The notes: a model not told the origin generated them from the letters alone. Positions 8,888 to 17,526 are shown, counted from the first letter of the stretch. The stretch is DNA of 32,667 bases from Nonomuraea lactucae (GCF_003313395.1 NZ_QNFZ01001062.1:1-32667), one strand, 5' to 3'. A program made the numbers and translations.

Positions 8888-8907
8888 GACGTCCTGGGAC
8901 GTCTCAC
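8884..8907. promoter_or_regulatory. Perfect 11-bp-arm palindrome containing GGACGTC, candidate operator
   Basis: Arms GTGAGACGTCC (8884-8894) and GGACGTCTCAC (8897-8907) are exact reverse complements with a two-base centre, too tight for a good RNA hairpin but ideal for a dimeric DNA-binding protein. It overlaps the stop of the GntR gene. A TATAGG box at 8914-8919 lies just downstream, so the palindrome would cover the -35 region of a promoter for the HD-domain gene (ATG 8936). It shares its core with the tandem sites at 7951-7970. Confidence 0.55.
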
Positions 8908-8935
8908 CTCCCGTATAGGTGGGCATGGGTCCCTG

Positions 8936-9508
8936 ATGTCTATCGTGTGGCTCGTGGGACAGGTTGAGTGGGCGTACGGGCTGGCGAAAGACTTGCTGGC
9001 GACCGTGTTGCCCCGGCGGTGGGCGCACACGCAGGGGGTCGCCGAGCGGGCCGAAAGCCTGGCTCCGATTTTCGGTGCGGACACCGATGCGTTGATCGCT
9101 GCCTCGCTGTTGCATGACATCGGATACGCCCCGGACCTGGTCGACACGGGCATGCATCAACTCGATGGCGCCCGGCACTTGCGGGATGTGGCCGGTGCCG
9201 AGGGTCGGCTGTGTCGGCTGGTGGCCTACCACTCGTGCGCGGACAACGAGGCGCGGCAGCGGGACCTGTTCGACGTGCTGGCGGCCGAGTTCGACACGGA
9301 ACGGCCGGACCTGGCTCGGGCTTTGACCTACTGCGACATGACGACCGATCCGGATGGCCGGCACCTGGACGTGCGGGATCGGCTGGCGGAAATCCATCTT
9401 CGATACGGCCGTGACCATGTGGTGAGCCGCTCGATCACGGCGGCAACGCCGTGCATCGTGTCCTCCGTCCGGGTGGTAGAGGCGGCGCTGGAGCGTGCAC
9501 GACGCTGA
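8936..9508 (+). CDS. HD-domain metal-dependent phosphohydrolase
   Basis: 190 residues with the HD fold: H31 in RRWAHTQGVAER, the signature H60-D61 in LLHDIGYAPDL, further histidines at 74, 81 and 99, and an aspartate at 134 in TYCDMTTDPDG. Such proteins bind metals and hydrolyse phosphate esters, often of nucleotides; the substrate here is unknown. No membrane or partner domain is present. Ribosome-site support for the ATG at 8936 is weak (GGGT at 8926-8929), so a near-leaderless transcript from the TATAGG box at 8914 is possible. Gene order (unknown gene, double GntR, HD protein) suggests one regulatory module. Confidence 0.85.
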   Translation: MSIVWLVGQVEWAYGLAKDLLATVLPRRWAHTQGVAERAESLAPIFGADTDALIAASLLHDIGYAPDLVDTGMHQLDGARHLRDVAGAEGRLCRLVAYHSCADNEARQRDLFDVLAAEFDTERPDLARALTYCDMTTDPDGRHLDVRDRLAEIHLRYGRDHVVSRSITAATPCIVSSVRVVEAALERARR

Positions 9509-9566
9509 TGCGTTGCTGCCGAGTGGCAGAGCCTGCGTAGATGGTTATGGCAATGATGCCCCAGCC

Positions 9567-9585
9567 GGCCAGCACCCCTCTGGCC
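9567..9585. terminator. Weak hairpin between convergent genes
   Basis: GGCCAG (9567-9572) and CTGGCC (9580-9585) pair with a 7-base loop, followed by AATTATGG. It lies in the 85-base gap between the convergent HD-domain gene and the DUF6461 gene. The stem is only six pairs. Confidence 0.3.
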
Positions 9586-9593
9586 AATTATGG

Positions 9594-10223
9594 TTAGCGC
9601 TGGGAGCCGACAACACCGCCCAGTAGCGGTCCGTGCAACACTTCCTGGGACAACACAACGCCGGTTAGCCGGGCTGCGAGCGTCAGTGCTCCGTTCACTG
9701 TCGGAAGAATGGGGATGATGTCTTCGTCCTCGCCGTCGTCCTCGTCTTGCGGGACGTAGTCTCCCGGGACGTATGTGGGATCGAGGCCGGCCTCCCGCAT
9801 CACGCTCAGGAGGCGATCCGGATCGCTGCCATACCGCCATCCGGGTTTCCTCGGATCGAAGGAGGTCAGCCGCTCCCCGTCGATGGCGTACACGAACATG
9901 TCGTTCGCGTAGTCGTGTCGCAATACGGATACGACCTCCGTTCCGGCCGACAGCGCTCGCAAGGCATCGGGCTCTGTCGCCTCGCTGCCGTTCCGCTCGA
10001 TGAGAACGACCCAACCCACAAGACGCCCAGCAAGAACCGTGTGAGGGAACAATCCCTCGTCCATCAGTTCCTGGTAGCTCAGCGGCCGGATGCTCTCCTC
10101 GGAGGCACCTAACCGCCGTAGTGCCTCTGCATCATCGAGGTCTCGCACGAAGGTCAGACACCACACGTCGCCCAGCTCCCACCCATGGGCAAGCCAGTCG
10201 ACATCGGCATAGGTGATCTCCAC
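9594..10223 (-). CDS. DUF6461-like protein, candidate immunity partner of the upstream nuclease
   Basis: 209 residues from a GTG at 10223. That start has GAGGAG seven bases upstream and gives the expected opening VEITYADVDWLAHGW; a longer frame to 10250 (also GTG) lacks a ribosome site. The sequence (WCLTFVRDLDDAEALRRLGA near the N-terminus, then VGWVVLIERNG and VVSVLRHDYANDMFVYAIDG) matches my memory of the actinobacterial DUF6461 family, which is cytoplasmic and of unknown function. There is no signal peptide, and a very acidic patch (PQDEDDGEDEDIIP) lies near residue 160. It is directly downstream, same strand, of the large secreted nuclease-tipped protein, the usual position of an immunity gene. 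Immunity is an inference from position and acidity only. Confidence 0.75.
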   Translation of the reverse strand: MEITYADVDWLAHGWELGDVWCLTFVRDLDDAEALRRLGASEESIRPLSYQELMDEGLFPHTVLAGRLVGWVVLIERNGSEATEPDALRALSAGTEVVSVLRHDYANDMFVYAIDGERLTSFDPRKPGWRYGSDPDRLLSVMREAGLDPTYVPGDYVPQDEDDGEDEDIIPILPTVNGALTLAARLTGVVLSQEVLHGPLLGGVVGSQR

Positions 10224-10262
10224 TCCAGCGCTCCTCGTCCGTATCCGCACTCCGATTGGGAA

Positions 10263-10296
10263 GAGGGGTACGGGACGCAGCCGCCCCGCACCCCTC
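10263..10296 (-). terminator. Hairpin between the large secreted nuclease gene and the DUF6461 gene
   Basis: GAGGGGT (10263-10269) pairs with ACCCCTC (10290-10296), with a GC-rich interior. It lies between the stop at 10305 and the GTG at 10223 and could reduce read-through, leaving the DUF6461 gene partly on its own promoter. No T-run follows. Confidence 0.35.
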
Positions 10297-10304
10297 GAGT
10301 CACC

Positions 10305-13300
10305 CTAGGACAACTTGACCCAGAATCCATCCCTCTTCAGGATGCGATTGTTTCCGTACCAGGCCCCCAGGACGTGGCCGTGAGCCTGGTTATGGGTGGC
10401 CCTGATCAACCGGACCGAGTAGTTGAAGTCGGGATTCGCCCCAAGGGATCCCTCGTCGGTCGAGGCGAAGGGGAATTCGTCGCAGTTCTTGGCCAGCGGG
10501 TCGTACTTGACGTCACTGATCCACGTCTTCGCGATCTCCCTGTGGCATACCGCCTCCGACTTGGTTCGTTGCGCGGCGTTGAGATCGTAGAGCGGGTCGC
10601 TCACGATACGGTGAATCGGTCTCTGCGGAGATCCTCCGGGCATGTCCTTACGCCGTCCGGCCGAATGGGGATAGGAGGGCCCGCCGAGAGCCGGGTAGGT
10701 GGGCGAGCTGTTCGGGTCTGTCAGTGCCTTCCTGATGTGGTCGTACTGCTCCTCCCACGTCTGGCCCTTGTCGTTGACATCGTTCCGCCTCATCTCCATG
10801 TAGGGCTTGAGATAGGTGAAGACGCAGCCGTCGGAAGGGGTGTACACGTACGCCGCGGAATCACAGCGAACCTGGAACTCCTTGTCGCTGACCCCTGCCT
10901 TCGTCCAGAGGTTGACATACCTGGTCTTGCTGCCGATCGGCGTCACCTTGACCAGCAGAGAGAAGCGGCAGGTCGCCTTCAGGTCCTTACCTTCCGCGCC
11001 AACCGCGCTGGAGCTCATCCCCCAGTTTTCCACCGGGCTGGAATTCCAGGATGCTTGGGGCTTCTCCCGGAGGTTCGGGCCGAACGGCGAAGTCTGTTTC
11101 GGTTGACAGTGCGTGCTGTCCGGATAGCCCTTCGGCTTGAGCTTCAGCCCCACAGACGTGGTCGCGAGCGTTCCGCTGCCGACAACGTTGTCGAATTTGG
11201 CTTGGATCACGACCGCGCGGCTGCTCTGGTCGGCATCCACTAGGAGGGTGATGTCCCCCTTGACAGTGCCCTTGACCGTCAGGACATTGTTCACCCTCTC
11301 TGCATCCACCGCGACCACTTGTCCGGAATAGCATCCGGAGAATCGGCTGCGGAAGTTGGTGAACCGCGGTGCCGCCCTAGCCACGTCGGCGTCACATTGC
11401 TCATAGCTTGTGTACCGAAGTGGGTGGGACTTCCCTGTGGGCCACGGCAAGGGGTTCGCCGCCAGCGGGGTGGCCCCCTTCGTCTCTCTCGACTCGCGGG
11501 ACGTGACAGATACGCGCGACGCGCTGGTTGTAGCGACCGGGCTCGCCGTCTCTCCCGGGTGTGCGTAGAGCTCGCTCACCTCGGCCGCAGACAGCGTTCG
11601 GGGGAAGACCCAAAGGTCGTCGATACCGCCCTTGAGGACCGTGCCTATGGTGAAAGGGCCGTCGGCATGCCAGGGACGGAAACTGATCGTCTGCGTTTTG
11701 ATCAGGTTTCCGTTGAGATACAGGGACAGGGACCTGGAGTCTCCGTCATAGGAACCTGACAGATGGAACCACTCGCCCACGGGAGGAGCGGTCTCGGAAA
11801 CGGCTCCCTCTTCGGAACTCGTCGCCGAGTCCGATTGCTTCATGGTGAACACCAACCCGTGAGCCGGGTCGACACCGAGATGGAAGGGAGCGGTGCTGGT
11901 GCCCTTCTGCTCGGCGATCGTATAGCGTCCGTCTCGGTCATCGAGACGGACCCAGCCGGCGATGGCGAAACTCTCGTCCGTACGGATGACGGGCGTGTCC
12001 ACGGCGGCCAGTGGCTCATCGCCAACATTCGCCGGATCGACCGTCAGAAGCTGCCAGTCCGACCATGGCGAGGTCGCGGTGGCCGAAGCGGCACGGGCAC
12101 GCCAGCGCACCAGCCATCCGTCCGCCAGCTTCCCGGCCGGGACGGTCACCGAGGCTTGCGTTCCGGCCGTCACATTGTCGGCGTTGCCGGCCCAGATCTG
12201 CCCACTGCCCTGTTGTGGTGCGGCTGGGTCGTGCTCGATCTCGAAGTCAGCACGAAGCGTCCCGCCTGCTGGATCGTTCGCCTGAGCCCGTAGCTGGGGG
12301 GTGAGACTGGACGTGGTGGTCTTGCCGTCAACCAGAGCCGAGGGAGTGACCTGCAGAGCGCTCACAGACGGCCCTGAGGGCAGATCGGGCACGTCGATGG
12401 TGGCCAGTTGCCAGGCCGACCAGGCCGACGCGGTCGCCGCGGCATTGTTGACGGCTCGGGCACGCCAGCGCACCTTCCATCCGTCGGTCAGCTTGCCCGC
12501 CGGGACGGTGACAACGGCCTGCCCTCCAGAGGGCACCGCTGCCGAGGCTCCTGCCCAGATCTGGCCGGTTCCCTGCCCCGTGGCGGCCGGGTCATGCTCG
12601 ATCTCGAACTCGCCGGTGAGGTCACCGCTCACGGTGTCGGCGACAGTAGCGGCCAGTTGCGGGGTGAGCGAGCCTGCCACTGTCGTGCCGCCTACAACCT
12701 GCGATGGCGTGATCGCCAGCGCACTGGCGGAGGGTGAAGAAGCCGGGCCGCTGCTGGTAATGGTCAGTTTGGGCGGGATGGCAAAGTCGGTGTCTTCCGA
12801 GGCGGTGAACACTCGGTAGTTGTTGACGTTGTCCTCGCCGGGCGACTTCAGGACCAGGCCGTGGTTGGCCGCCCCGGCTGCCCAGTCCTGGGCGATGCCG
12901 GTTACGTTCCACTCCATGGCGTCCGGCCAGGTGGCGCAGTTCTGGTTTACACCCTTGGTGTTAGTAGATGCATCCTCGGTGGTGAACGCGGGCGTGTTGT
13001 CCCAGTGCACGTTGTCCGGATCCCAGGCACTGGTCAGGCGGGCGGTCTGGATACCCGCGCCGACCGTGGTACCGCAGTTCTGGGCGTCGATGGTGTTCAT
13101 GGACAGCTTGGCGTCGGTCACTGTGCTGCCCGGCAGCGTGGCGGTGTCGAACTTCAGGTGCACGCGGTACTTGAAGCCACCGGCCTGGGTGCCGGCCATC
13201 ATGAACGGGCTCGTGGGGTCGGCCGGCCAGTCCGCGTCGCTACTGGAGCTCACTTCGACGTCGGAGCTAAGCGGCAGCGCTACCGTCGGATCCACCCGTA

Positions 13301-15947
13301 CGGGGTAGATGGTGTCGGTATTGGTCAGGAACGCGTGGTCTGGCTTGAGCACCAGCTCCGTGTGCCCCTGCTTGGCGACAACATCAGTGTTGACCTTGGC
13401 GCTCTTGGCCAATGGCCTACGACCCTTCGCCCTGCCGTCCCACATGACCGGCTGTGCGGCCGAGGCGACGAGTTGCTTGTCGTTGTCCGTCAGCAGCAGG
13501 CGCCCGCCCTTGCCCTCCGAGAGCGTCAGGCCGGTGCTCTCCACGCCGATGCGCAGCTCCAGTGGCCTGGCGGGCCGCTCACGCAGTACGACGTCATGCC
13601 GGAACCCGGTCGGCAACAAAGTCACGACAAGGTCGCCGCCCTTACCAGCAGCGTCGGTGAACGTGGCTACTCCCCCCTTAACCGTAGGCTTCGGGAGTGG
13701 CGTCGGCCAGGACAGCGCGTAAGTCCTCCCTTGAGGACGCGTCATTGTCACGAACGGGCCTGAGCCGCCGGTGGAAATCTCGACCGAGGTCCCGCCTGCG
13801 ATCGCCTTCGGCTTCAGCACACCGTCCCGCTCCGCCAGGGTGGTGTCGATGGGAACCCACGCGCTGCCGCGCCTGATTCGCATCGGGCCCGCGGTCACCT
13901 CCGTGGTGAACGAACGGCCGTCCGGCATGGCGTACGTGATGCTGGTCTCCGAAGTCTCCTCGGGAACCTCCACCCGCTTGTCCTGCTTGACCGCCTTCAG
14001 GGCGGCGGCGCGCCTCGCCTCGGCGGTGGCCTGGCTCAGCGGTTGGTCGGCGGCGGGAGTGTTCGACAGTGCCGTACCGGTCTTGCCCGGGATCCACGTC
14101 GTACCGCTCTTCAGGGTCGCCTTGTTGCCTTCGACCGTGGAATCGGCCGCTGTGGTGCCGGTGGCCTCGTCGAACAGCCAATGGGCTACGGCCGACTTGG
14201 GCGCTGGGGACTGCATCGGGTCCTCCCCGATGTCTGGGTTGCTCCACCGCTCAGTCTCCTCTGGCGTCATGCCATCAGGGAGAGCGGCATCCTTCAGCAT
14301 GGAGCCGACGGCCTCCGTGGACTGTTCAGCGTCGCTCTCGAGCTGCGTGGGCGTGACGGCGTCGGGATCGGCCGGCTCGTAGTCCACCGAGTCGTCCATG
14401 TGGCCCAAGACCTCATCGAGGGTGGGCGCGGAGCTGCTGCGCGGTCGGACGTACACCGCCTGCATCGGCACCGCCGCCGGCTCATATTCGATGAAGAGCA
14501 CGGGGCCGCGGGGGGTGAAGGGGTAGGTGTCGTAGCCGCCGTATTCGTCAGAGCGGTAGTAGCGCCAGTTCTGTGCGACGGTTTCGCTCGCCGAGATGAG
14601 TCGCACGCCGTTGTCAGGTTGGCCGTCCATCCAGGCTTGGACCATCTGCTCGATGGAGAAGTAGAGTTCGCCTTCGCCTTCGGGGCAGCGAGTGGCACTG
14701 TAGGCGCCCTTGTTTCCGTATTGGCCGCTGGTGGTGATCGACGGTTGGTTGCTCCAGGTGAGCGTGGCGATGTTCCAGTCGGTGGTGATGCGGTGGGCGA
14801 CGACGCCGGGGCTGTCGGTGTCGGTGCAGGTGTGGGAGTCCTGGTTGTGCAGGCGCAGGTCGGCGTTGTGGACGGTGCCGCCTTCGAGCGGGGTGCCGTG
14901 GATATTGAAGCGGATGTAGCTGCGATGGGTCTGGGAGCCGCTGTGAGATCGGCCGGCCAGTAGCCAGGGCAGCGTGCTGTTCTCCTGACCGCTGGGCTTG
15001 ACGTTGCTGACGTGAGTGTCGCCGGCGATGCCGGTGCCCTCCCAGGTTTCGCTGGCGGTGGTCACGGTCACCGGGTAGGCAATGGCAGGGTCGGTGAGGA
15101 AGCTGGCTTTCGCGGTGAACACGACGCTGTCGCCGTCGGCCGTGCGCTCGATCTCGGCTGATGCTTGGCCGATGAGCCCTTGGTCGGGGTCTTTCAGCGC
15201 GGCGGCGTCCACCATGGTCGCTTGCCCCAAGGAGGTGACTTGCTTGCCCTTGGCGTCCAGCACGCCGGGGGCCTTGTCGGGGCCGTTGCCGAGCTTGAGC
15301 CCCTTGGGCAGGCGCATCGGCACGCGGAGCTTGACGTCCTTGGCGGGACGCTGCCGGATGACAACGTCATGTCGAAAGCCGCTCGGCGTTACGGTGACGA
15401 CCAGGTCGGTGCCCGGCCCGTAAGCCGATGGGTAGGTAGCGGTGTTGCCTTTGACCACGGGCTTGGGCAGCGTGGTGGGCGCGGCGATGGCCGTCCGGCC
15501 CTTGTCGTCGGTGTAGCTGACGGCGGTGGAGTCACCGCCCGGGGACAACTCGAGGTCGCCCTCGCTCGCCTTGGGCCGCAGCACGCCGCCCTCCTCGACC
15601 AGCGTGGGGTCGACCGGCTGCCACGCGCCGTCCTTCTTGACCCGGACCGGAGTACTGGACAGCTCGGCGCGCAGGGTCTTGCCGTCGGGGTTGGCGTAGT
15701 AGGTGCCGGTCTCCGAGCGCAGCGCTTCGATCTCGACGCGCTTGTTGTCCTTCTTGGCCTTTGCCAAGGCGGCGCCGGTTGGTGTGTCGGTGCCTGTCGG
15801 CCGAGCGGTGGGGCTGGGGGATGGCGTGGGCCCCTGGGCGATCGCGGGCGCGGCCATCAGCGATACGGGTAGCACCAAAGCAGCGATCAGGGCGGCGTGG
15901 CGGCGCGTCCGTGCGGGTAAGCCGGACGCTGGTGGTCGTATTTTCAC
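10305..15947 (-). CDS. Large secreted DNRLRE/LamG multidomain protein with C-terminal NucA/NucB-type nuclease (toxin-like)
   Basis: 1880 residues; GTG start with GAAAGG upstream. Residues 1-38 are a Sec signal peptide (RRHAALIAALVLPVSLMAAPAIA), then a Pro/Thr/Ser linker. Block A (57-490) and block B (640-1065) are internal duplicates, both with GFRHDVV and RPA..L motifs and a DNRLRE-type domain (WSNQPSITT, then WDNTPAFTT). Two tandem about 110-residue beta repeats (1072-1185 and 1195-1304) share FEIEHDPA, GQIWAG and VTVPAGKL.DGW. LamG strands occur at 587-632 and again at 1311-1463, as if one domain were split. The C-terminus (about 1735-1880) carries NCDEFPFAST (1821-1830), the hallmark of NucA/NucB deoxyribonucleases. 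I infer an exported DNase effector of the polymorphic-toxin kind; a scavenging or matrix nuclease is the alternative. Confidence 0.87.
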   Translation of the reverse strand: MKIRPPASGLPARTRRHAALIAALVLPVSLMAAPAIAQGPTPSPSPTARPTGTDTPTGAALAKAKKDNKRVEIEALRSETGTYYANPDGKTLRAELSSTPVRVKKDGAWQPVDPTLVEEGGVLRPKASEGDLELSPGGDSTAVSYTDDKGRTAIAAPTTLPKPVVKGNTATYPSAYGPGTDLVVTVTPSGFRHDVVIRQRPAKDVKLRVPMRLPKGLKLGNGPDKAPGVLDAKGKQVTSLGQATMVDAAALKDPDQGLIGQASAEIERTADGDSVVFTAKASFLTDPAIAYPVTVTTASETWEGTGIAGDTHVSNVKPSGQENSTLPWLLAGRSHSGSQTHRSYIRFNIHGTPLEGGTVHNADLRLHNQDSHTCTDTDSPGVVAHRITTDWNIATLTWSNQPSITTSGQYGNKGAYSATRCPEGEGELYFSIEQMVQAWMDGQPDNGVRLISASETVAQNWRYYRSDEYGGYDTYPFTPRGPVLFIEYEPAAVPMQAVYVRPRSSSAPTLDEVLGHMDDSVDYEPADPDAVTPTQLESDAEQSTEAVGSMLKDAALPDGMTPEETERWSNPDIGEDPMQSPAPKSAVAHWLFDEATGTTAADSTVEGNKATLKSGTTWIPGKTGTALSNTPAADQPLSQATAEARRAAALKAVKQDKRVEVPEETSETSITYAMPDGRSFTTEVTAGPMRIRRGSAWVPIDTTLAERDGVLKPKAIAGGTSVEISTGGSGPFVTMTRPQGRTYALSWPTPLPKPTVKGGVATFTDAAGKGGDLVVTLLPTGFRHDVVLRERPARPLELRIGVESTGLTLSEGKGGRLLLTDNDKQLVASAAQPVMWDGRAKGRRPLAKSAKVNTDVVAKQGHTELVLKPDHAFLTNTDTIYPVRVDPTVALPLSSDVEVSSSSDADWPADPTSPFMMAGTQAGGFKYRVHLKFDTATLPGSTVTDAKLSMNTIDAQNCGTTVGAGIQTARLTSAWDPDNVHWDNTPAFTTEDASTNTKGVNQNCATWPDAMEWNVTGIAQDWAAGAANHGLVLKSPGEDNVNNYRVFTASEDTDFAIPPKLTITSSGPASSPSASALAITPSQVVGGTTVAGSLTPQLAATVADTVSGDLTGEFEIEHDPAATGQGTGQIWAGASAAVPSGGQAVVTVPAGKLTDGWKVRWRARAVNNAAATASAWSAWQLATIDVPDLPSGPSVSALQVTPSALVDGKTTTSSLTPQLRAQANDPAGGTLRADFEIEHDPAAPQQGSGQIWAGNADNVTAGTQASVTVPAGKLADGWLVRWRARAASATATSPWSDWQLLTVDPANVGDEPLAAVDTPVIRTDESFAIAGWVRLDDRDGRYTIAEQKGTSTAPFHLGVDPAHGLVFTMKQSDSATSSEEGAVSETAPPVGEWFHLSGSYDGDSRSLSLYLNGNLIKTQTISFRPWHADGPFTIGTVLKGGIDDLWVFPRTLSAAEVSELYAHPGETASPVATTSASRVSVTSRESRETKGATPLAANPLPWPTGKSHPLRYTSYEQCDADVARAAPRFTNFRSRFSGCYSGQVVAVDAERVNNVLTVKGTVKGDITLLVDADQSSRAVVIQAKFDNVVGSGTLATTSVGLKLKPKGYPDSTHCQPKQTSPFGPNLREKPQASWNSSPVENWGMSSSAVGAEGKDLKATCRFSLLVKVTPIGSKTRYVNLWTKAGVSDKEFQVRCDSAAYVYTPSDGCVFTYLKPYMEMRRNDVNDKGQTWEEQYDHIRKALTDPNSSPTYPALGGPSYPHSAGRRKDMPGGSPQRPIHRIVSDPLYDLNAAQRTKSEAVCHREIAKTWISDVKYDPLAKNCDEFPFASTDEGSLGANPDFNYSVRLIRATHNQAHGHVLGAWYGNNRILKRDGFWVKLS

Positions 15948-16290
15948 TCCGGCCTTTCGGGCGAGATGGGCAAAACGGAGTGATCATCACATAAGCCGCA
16001 AATAAAAGTAAAGATCGTTTTCAGTAACGGGACCGACGTCCTCCGTAAGGGCACCGGCGAGCAACACCTGCGCACCGGAAGATCCCCTCACCGCTCAAAT
16101 CTGCGTCTTAGATGATCAGCCGCAGGTCAGTACCAGGGTGGCGGGCAGGGAGAGTCAGGGGTGGAGGAGGCTGCGGCGGTCTTCCCCAGGTACGCCGAGA
16201 GCTCCGGCAGAAGCTGACGGATTCCGCTCTGGTAAGAGCCAGGTACTCCATTGCGGAGCAAACGATTGGGTGGCGTGGAAGCCGCTCTGA
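15948..16290. other. Intergenic region: AT-rich promoter zone of the large secreted protein
   Basis: 343 bases between the GTG at 15947 and the NUDIX stop at 16291. The part 15985-16030 is strikingly AT-rich for this genome (ACATAAGCCGCAAATAAAAG) and probably holds the promoter of the large minus-strand gene, although no clean -35/-10 pair stands out. At 16127-16250 the minus strand has an open frame (QLLPELSAYLGKTAAAS) that ends at 16127; it might be a remnant gene end, but nothing recognisable precedes it. Confidence 0.4.
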
Positions 16291-16767
16291 TCAGCCGATG
16301 TGCGGCAGGCCGCTGCCGGATAGGTAGTGCTCGATCCGCATCCGCATCGAGGCGGCCATGGGCAGGACCAGGACCTGGTCGCGGGGCACCCATCGCACCT
16401 CGCGGGACTCGCTGCTCGGGGTCGGGCTGCCGGAGGTGGGGCGGGCGGTGAGGACGATGGAGAACTCTTGGCGGGCCTCGCCGTTGGAGGTGTAGAGGAT
16501 GATGTGTGCGGGGTCGGTGTAGGTGCCGGACAGGCCGGTGATCTCGCAGGTGATACCGGTCTCTTCGAGCGTCTCGCGGACGGCCGCCTGCGGCAGAGAT
16601 TCGCCGAGGTCGATGGCTCCGCCGGGCAGCGCCCAGTTGTCGTTGTCGGTGCGGTGGATCATCAGCAGGTCGCCGGCCTGGTTGGTGACGATGACGTTCA
16701 CGGACGGGACCAGGCTGTTGGGCTTGGGCGCGGTGGGGTCGTGGTGGAAGTCGATGCGCCTGCCCAT
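16291..16767 (-). CDS. NUDIX hydrolase (Pif-like position in AICE)
   Basis: 158 residues. The complete Nudix box runs from G50 to I72 (G50, E56, R64, E65, E68, E69, G71; core AAVRETLEETGI), so metal binding and hydrolysis of a nucleoside-diphosphate-X bond are likely; the substrate is unknown. Length is normal for a single-domain Nudix enzyme. It starts three bases after the stop of the helix-turn-helix/PLD-like gene, so the two form an operon. In the AICE pSAM2, Pif, which prevents redundant transfer between element carriers, contains a Nudix motif; by context this gene may play that part, but a housekeeping-like pyrophosphatase is possible. Confidence 0.88.
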   Translation of the reverse strand: MGRRIDFHHDPTAPKPNSLVPSVNVIVTNQAGDLLMIHRTDNDNWALPGGAIDLGESLPQAAVRETLEETGITCEITGLSGTYTDPAHIILYTSNGEARQEFSIVLTARPTSGSPTPSSESREVRWVPRDQVLVLPMAASMRMRIEHYLSGSGLPHIG

Positions 16768-16770
16768 GGT

Positions 16771-17511
16771 TCAGGACTCTACCGGGGTGGCCTTGGCCCA
16801 CACCTTTTCGAAGCTGTCGGCGTAGGTGGCGACCATGTCGCCTCCGGCCACCCGGCGCAGGTGCAGGACGGGGGCGTTGCCGGCGCGGGTGCCGTACACG
16901 TGGGTGTTGATCAGGTATTCGTCGTCGGCACGGTAGATCGAGTTGTACAGGATCGTGTCGTGCAGCCGGATCTCGATGTTCTCTATGCCGCGGATGGGCA
17001 GGTAGAAGACCAGGGCGCTGCGGATTTGGGCGGCCATGCTGTCGCCGACGCCTTCGTCTGCGCCGCGCTGGGCGACCTCTGGGCTGTCGGGGTCGCCGAG
17101 CAGGATGCGCACCCGTACCCCGGCGCGGGCCTTGTCGGCGAACAGGCGGACCAGGCCGGCGTCGTCGGCGAGGAACAGGCCACTGTAGACCAGGACGTTG
17201 ATCTCCTCCGACGCCCCCGCGAACAGGCGTCCCCAGATGTCCCGGGGGACAGTCCAACGATGAGGATAGATCGCGATGACCTCGCTGTGGGAGGCTGCGG
17301 CCACCTGGTCGCGGGACAGGGCGTCGGGCCACAGGTACGACTCGTCGACGCCCAGGTAGGAGGCCGTGGCGAAGCGGTGCTTTCGGTACGGCTCGCGCCC
17401 CTTGGTGATCCATCGCTCCACGGTCTTGGGGTCGACTTCGATCGCCTCGGCCAGGTCGGCGATGGTCACGCCTTTGTGCAGAAGCGCCGCGCGTAGCCGT
17501 TCGTTGGCCAT
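16771..17511 (-). CDS. Helix-turn-helix regulator with PLD-like C-terminal domain (copy B)
   Basis: 246 residues from an ATG at 17511 with AGGTGAG just upstream; the frame continues to 17625 without a better start. The helix-turn-helix is at about 5-50 (LAEAIEVDPKTVERWITKGR) and the PLD-like half at about 78-240. The region LHDTILYNSIYRADDEYL carries H184, N190 and D196, aligned with the same residues of the paralogue at 7172-7906; the canonical lysine of PLD enzymes is not seen. It heads a two-gene unit with the NUDIX hydrolase and is divergent from the small zinc-ribbon gene at 17665. GGGACGTCC and GGACGTCT lie between them. Role inferred: a regulator of the AICE, possibly sensing a nucleotide or DNA signal through its C-terminal domain. 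Confidence 0.83.
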   Translation of the reverse strand: MANERLRAALLHKGVTIADLAEAIEVDPKTVERWITKGREPYRKHRFATASYLGVDESYLWPDALSRDQVAAASHSEVIAIYPHRWTVPRDIWGRLFAGASEEINVLVYSGLFLADDAGLVRLFADKARAGVRVRILLGDPDSPEVAQRGADEGVGDSMAAQIRSALVFYLPIRGIENIEIRLHDTILYNSIYRADDEYLINTHVYGTRAGNAPVLHLRRVAGGDMVATYADSFEKVWAKATPVES

Positions 17512-17526
17512 CTCACCTGCCCAGTA

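Noticed and set aside
16127-17413. 428-codon minus-strand frame overlapping the NUDIX and regulator genes
   Set aside because: Arg/Pro-rich frame shadow; the overlapping genes have clear domains and ribosome sites.
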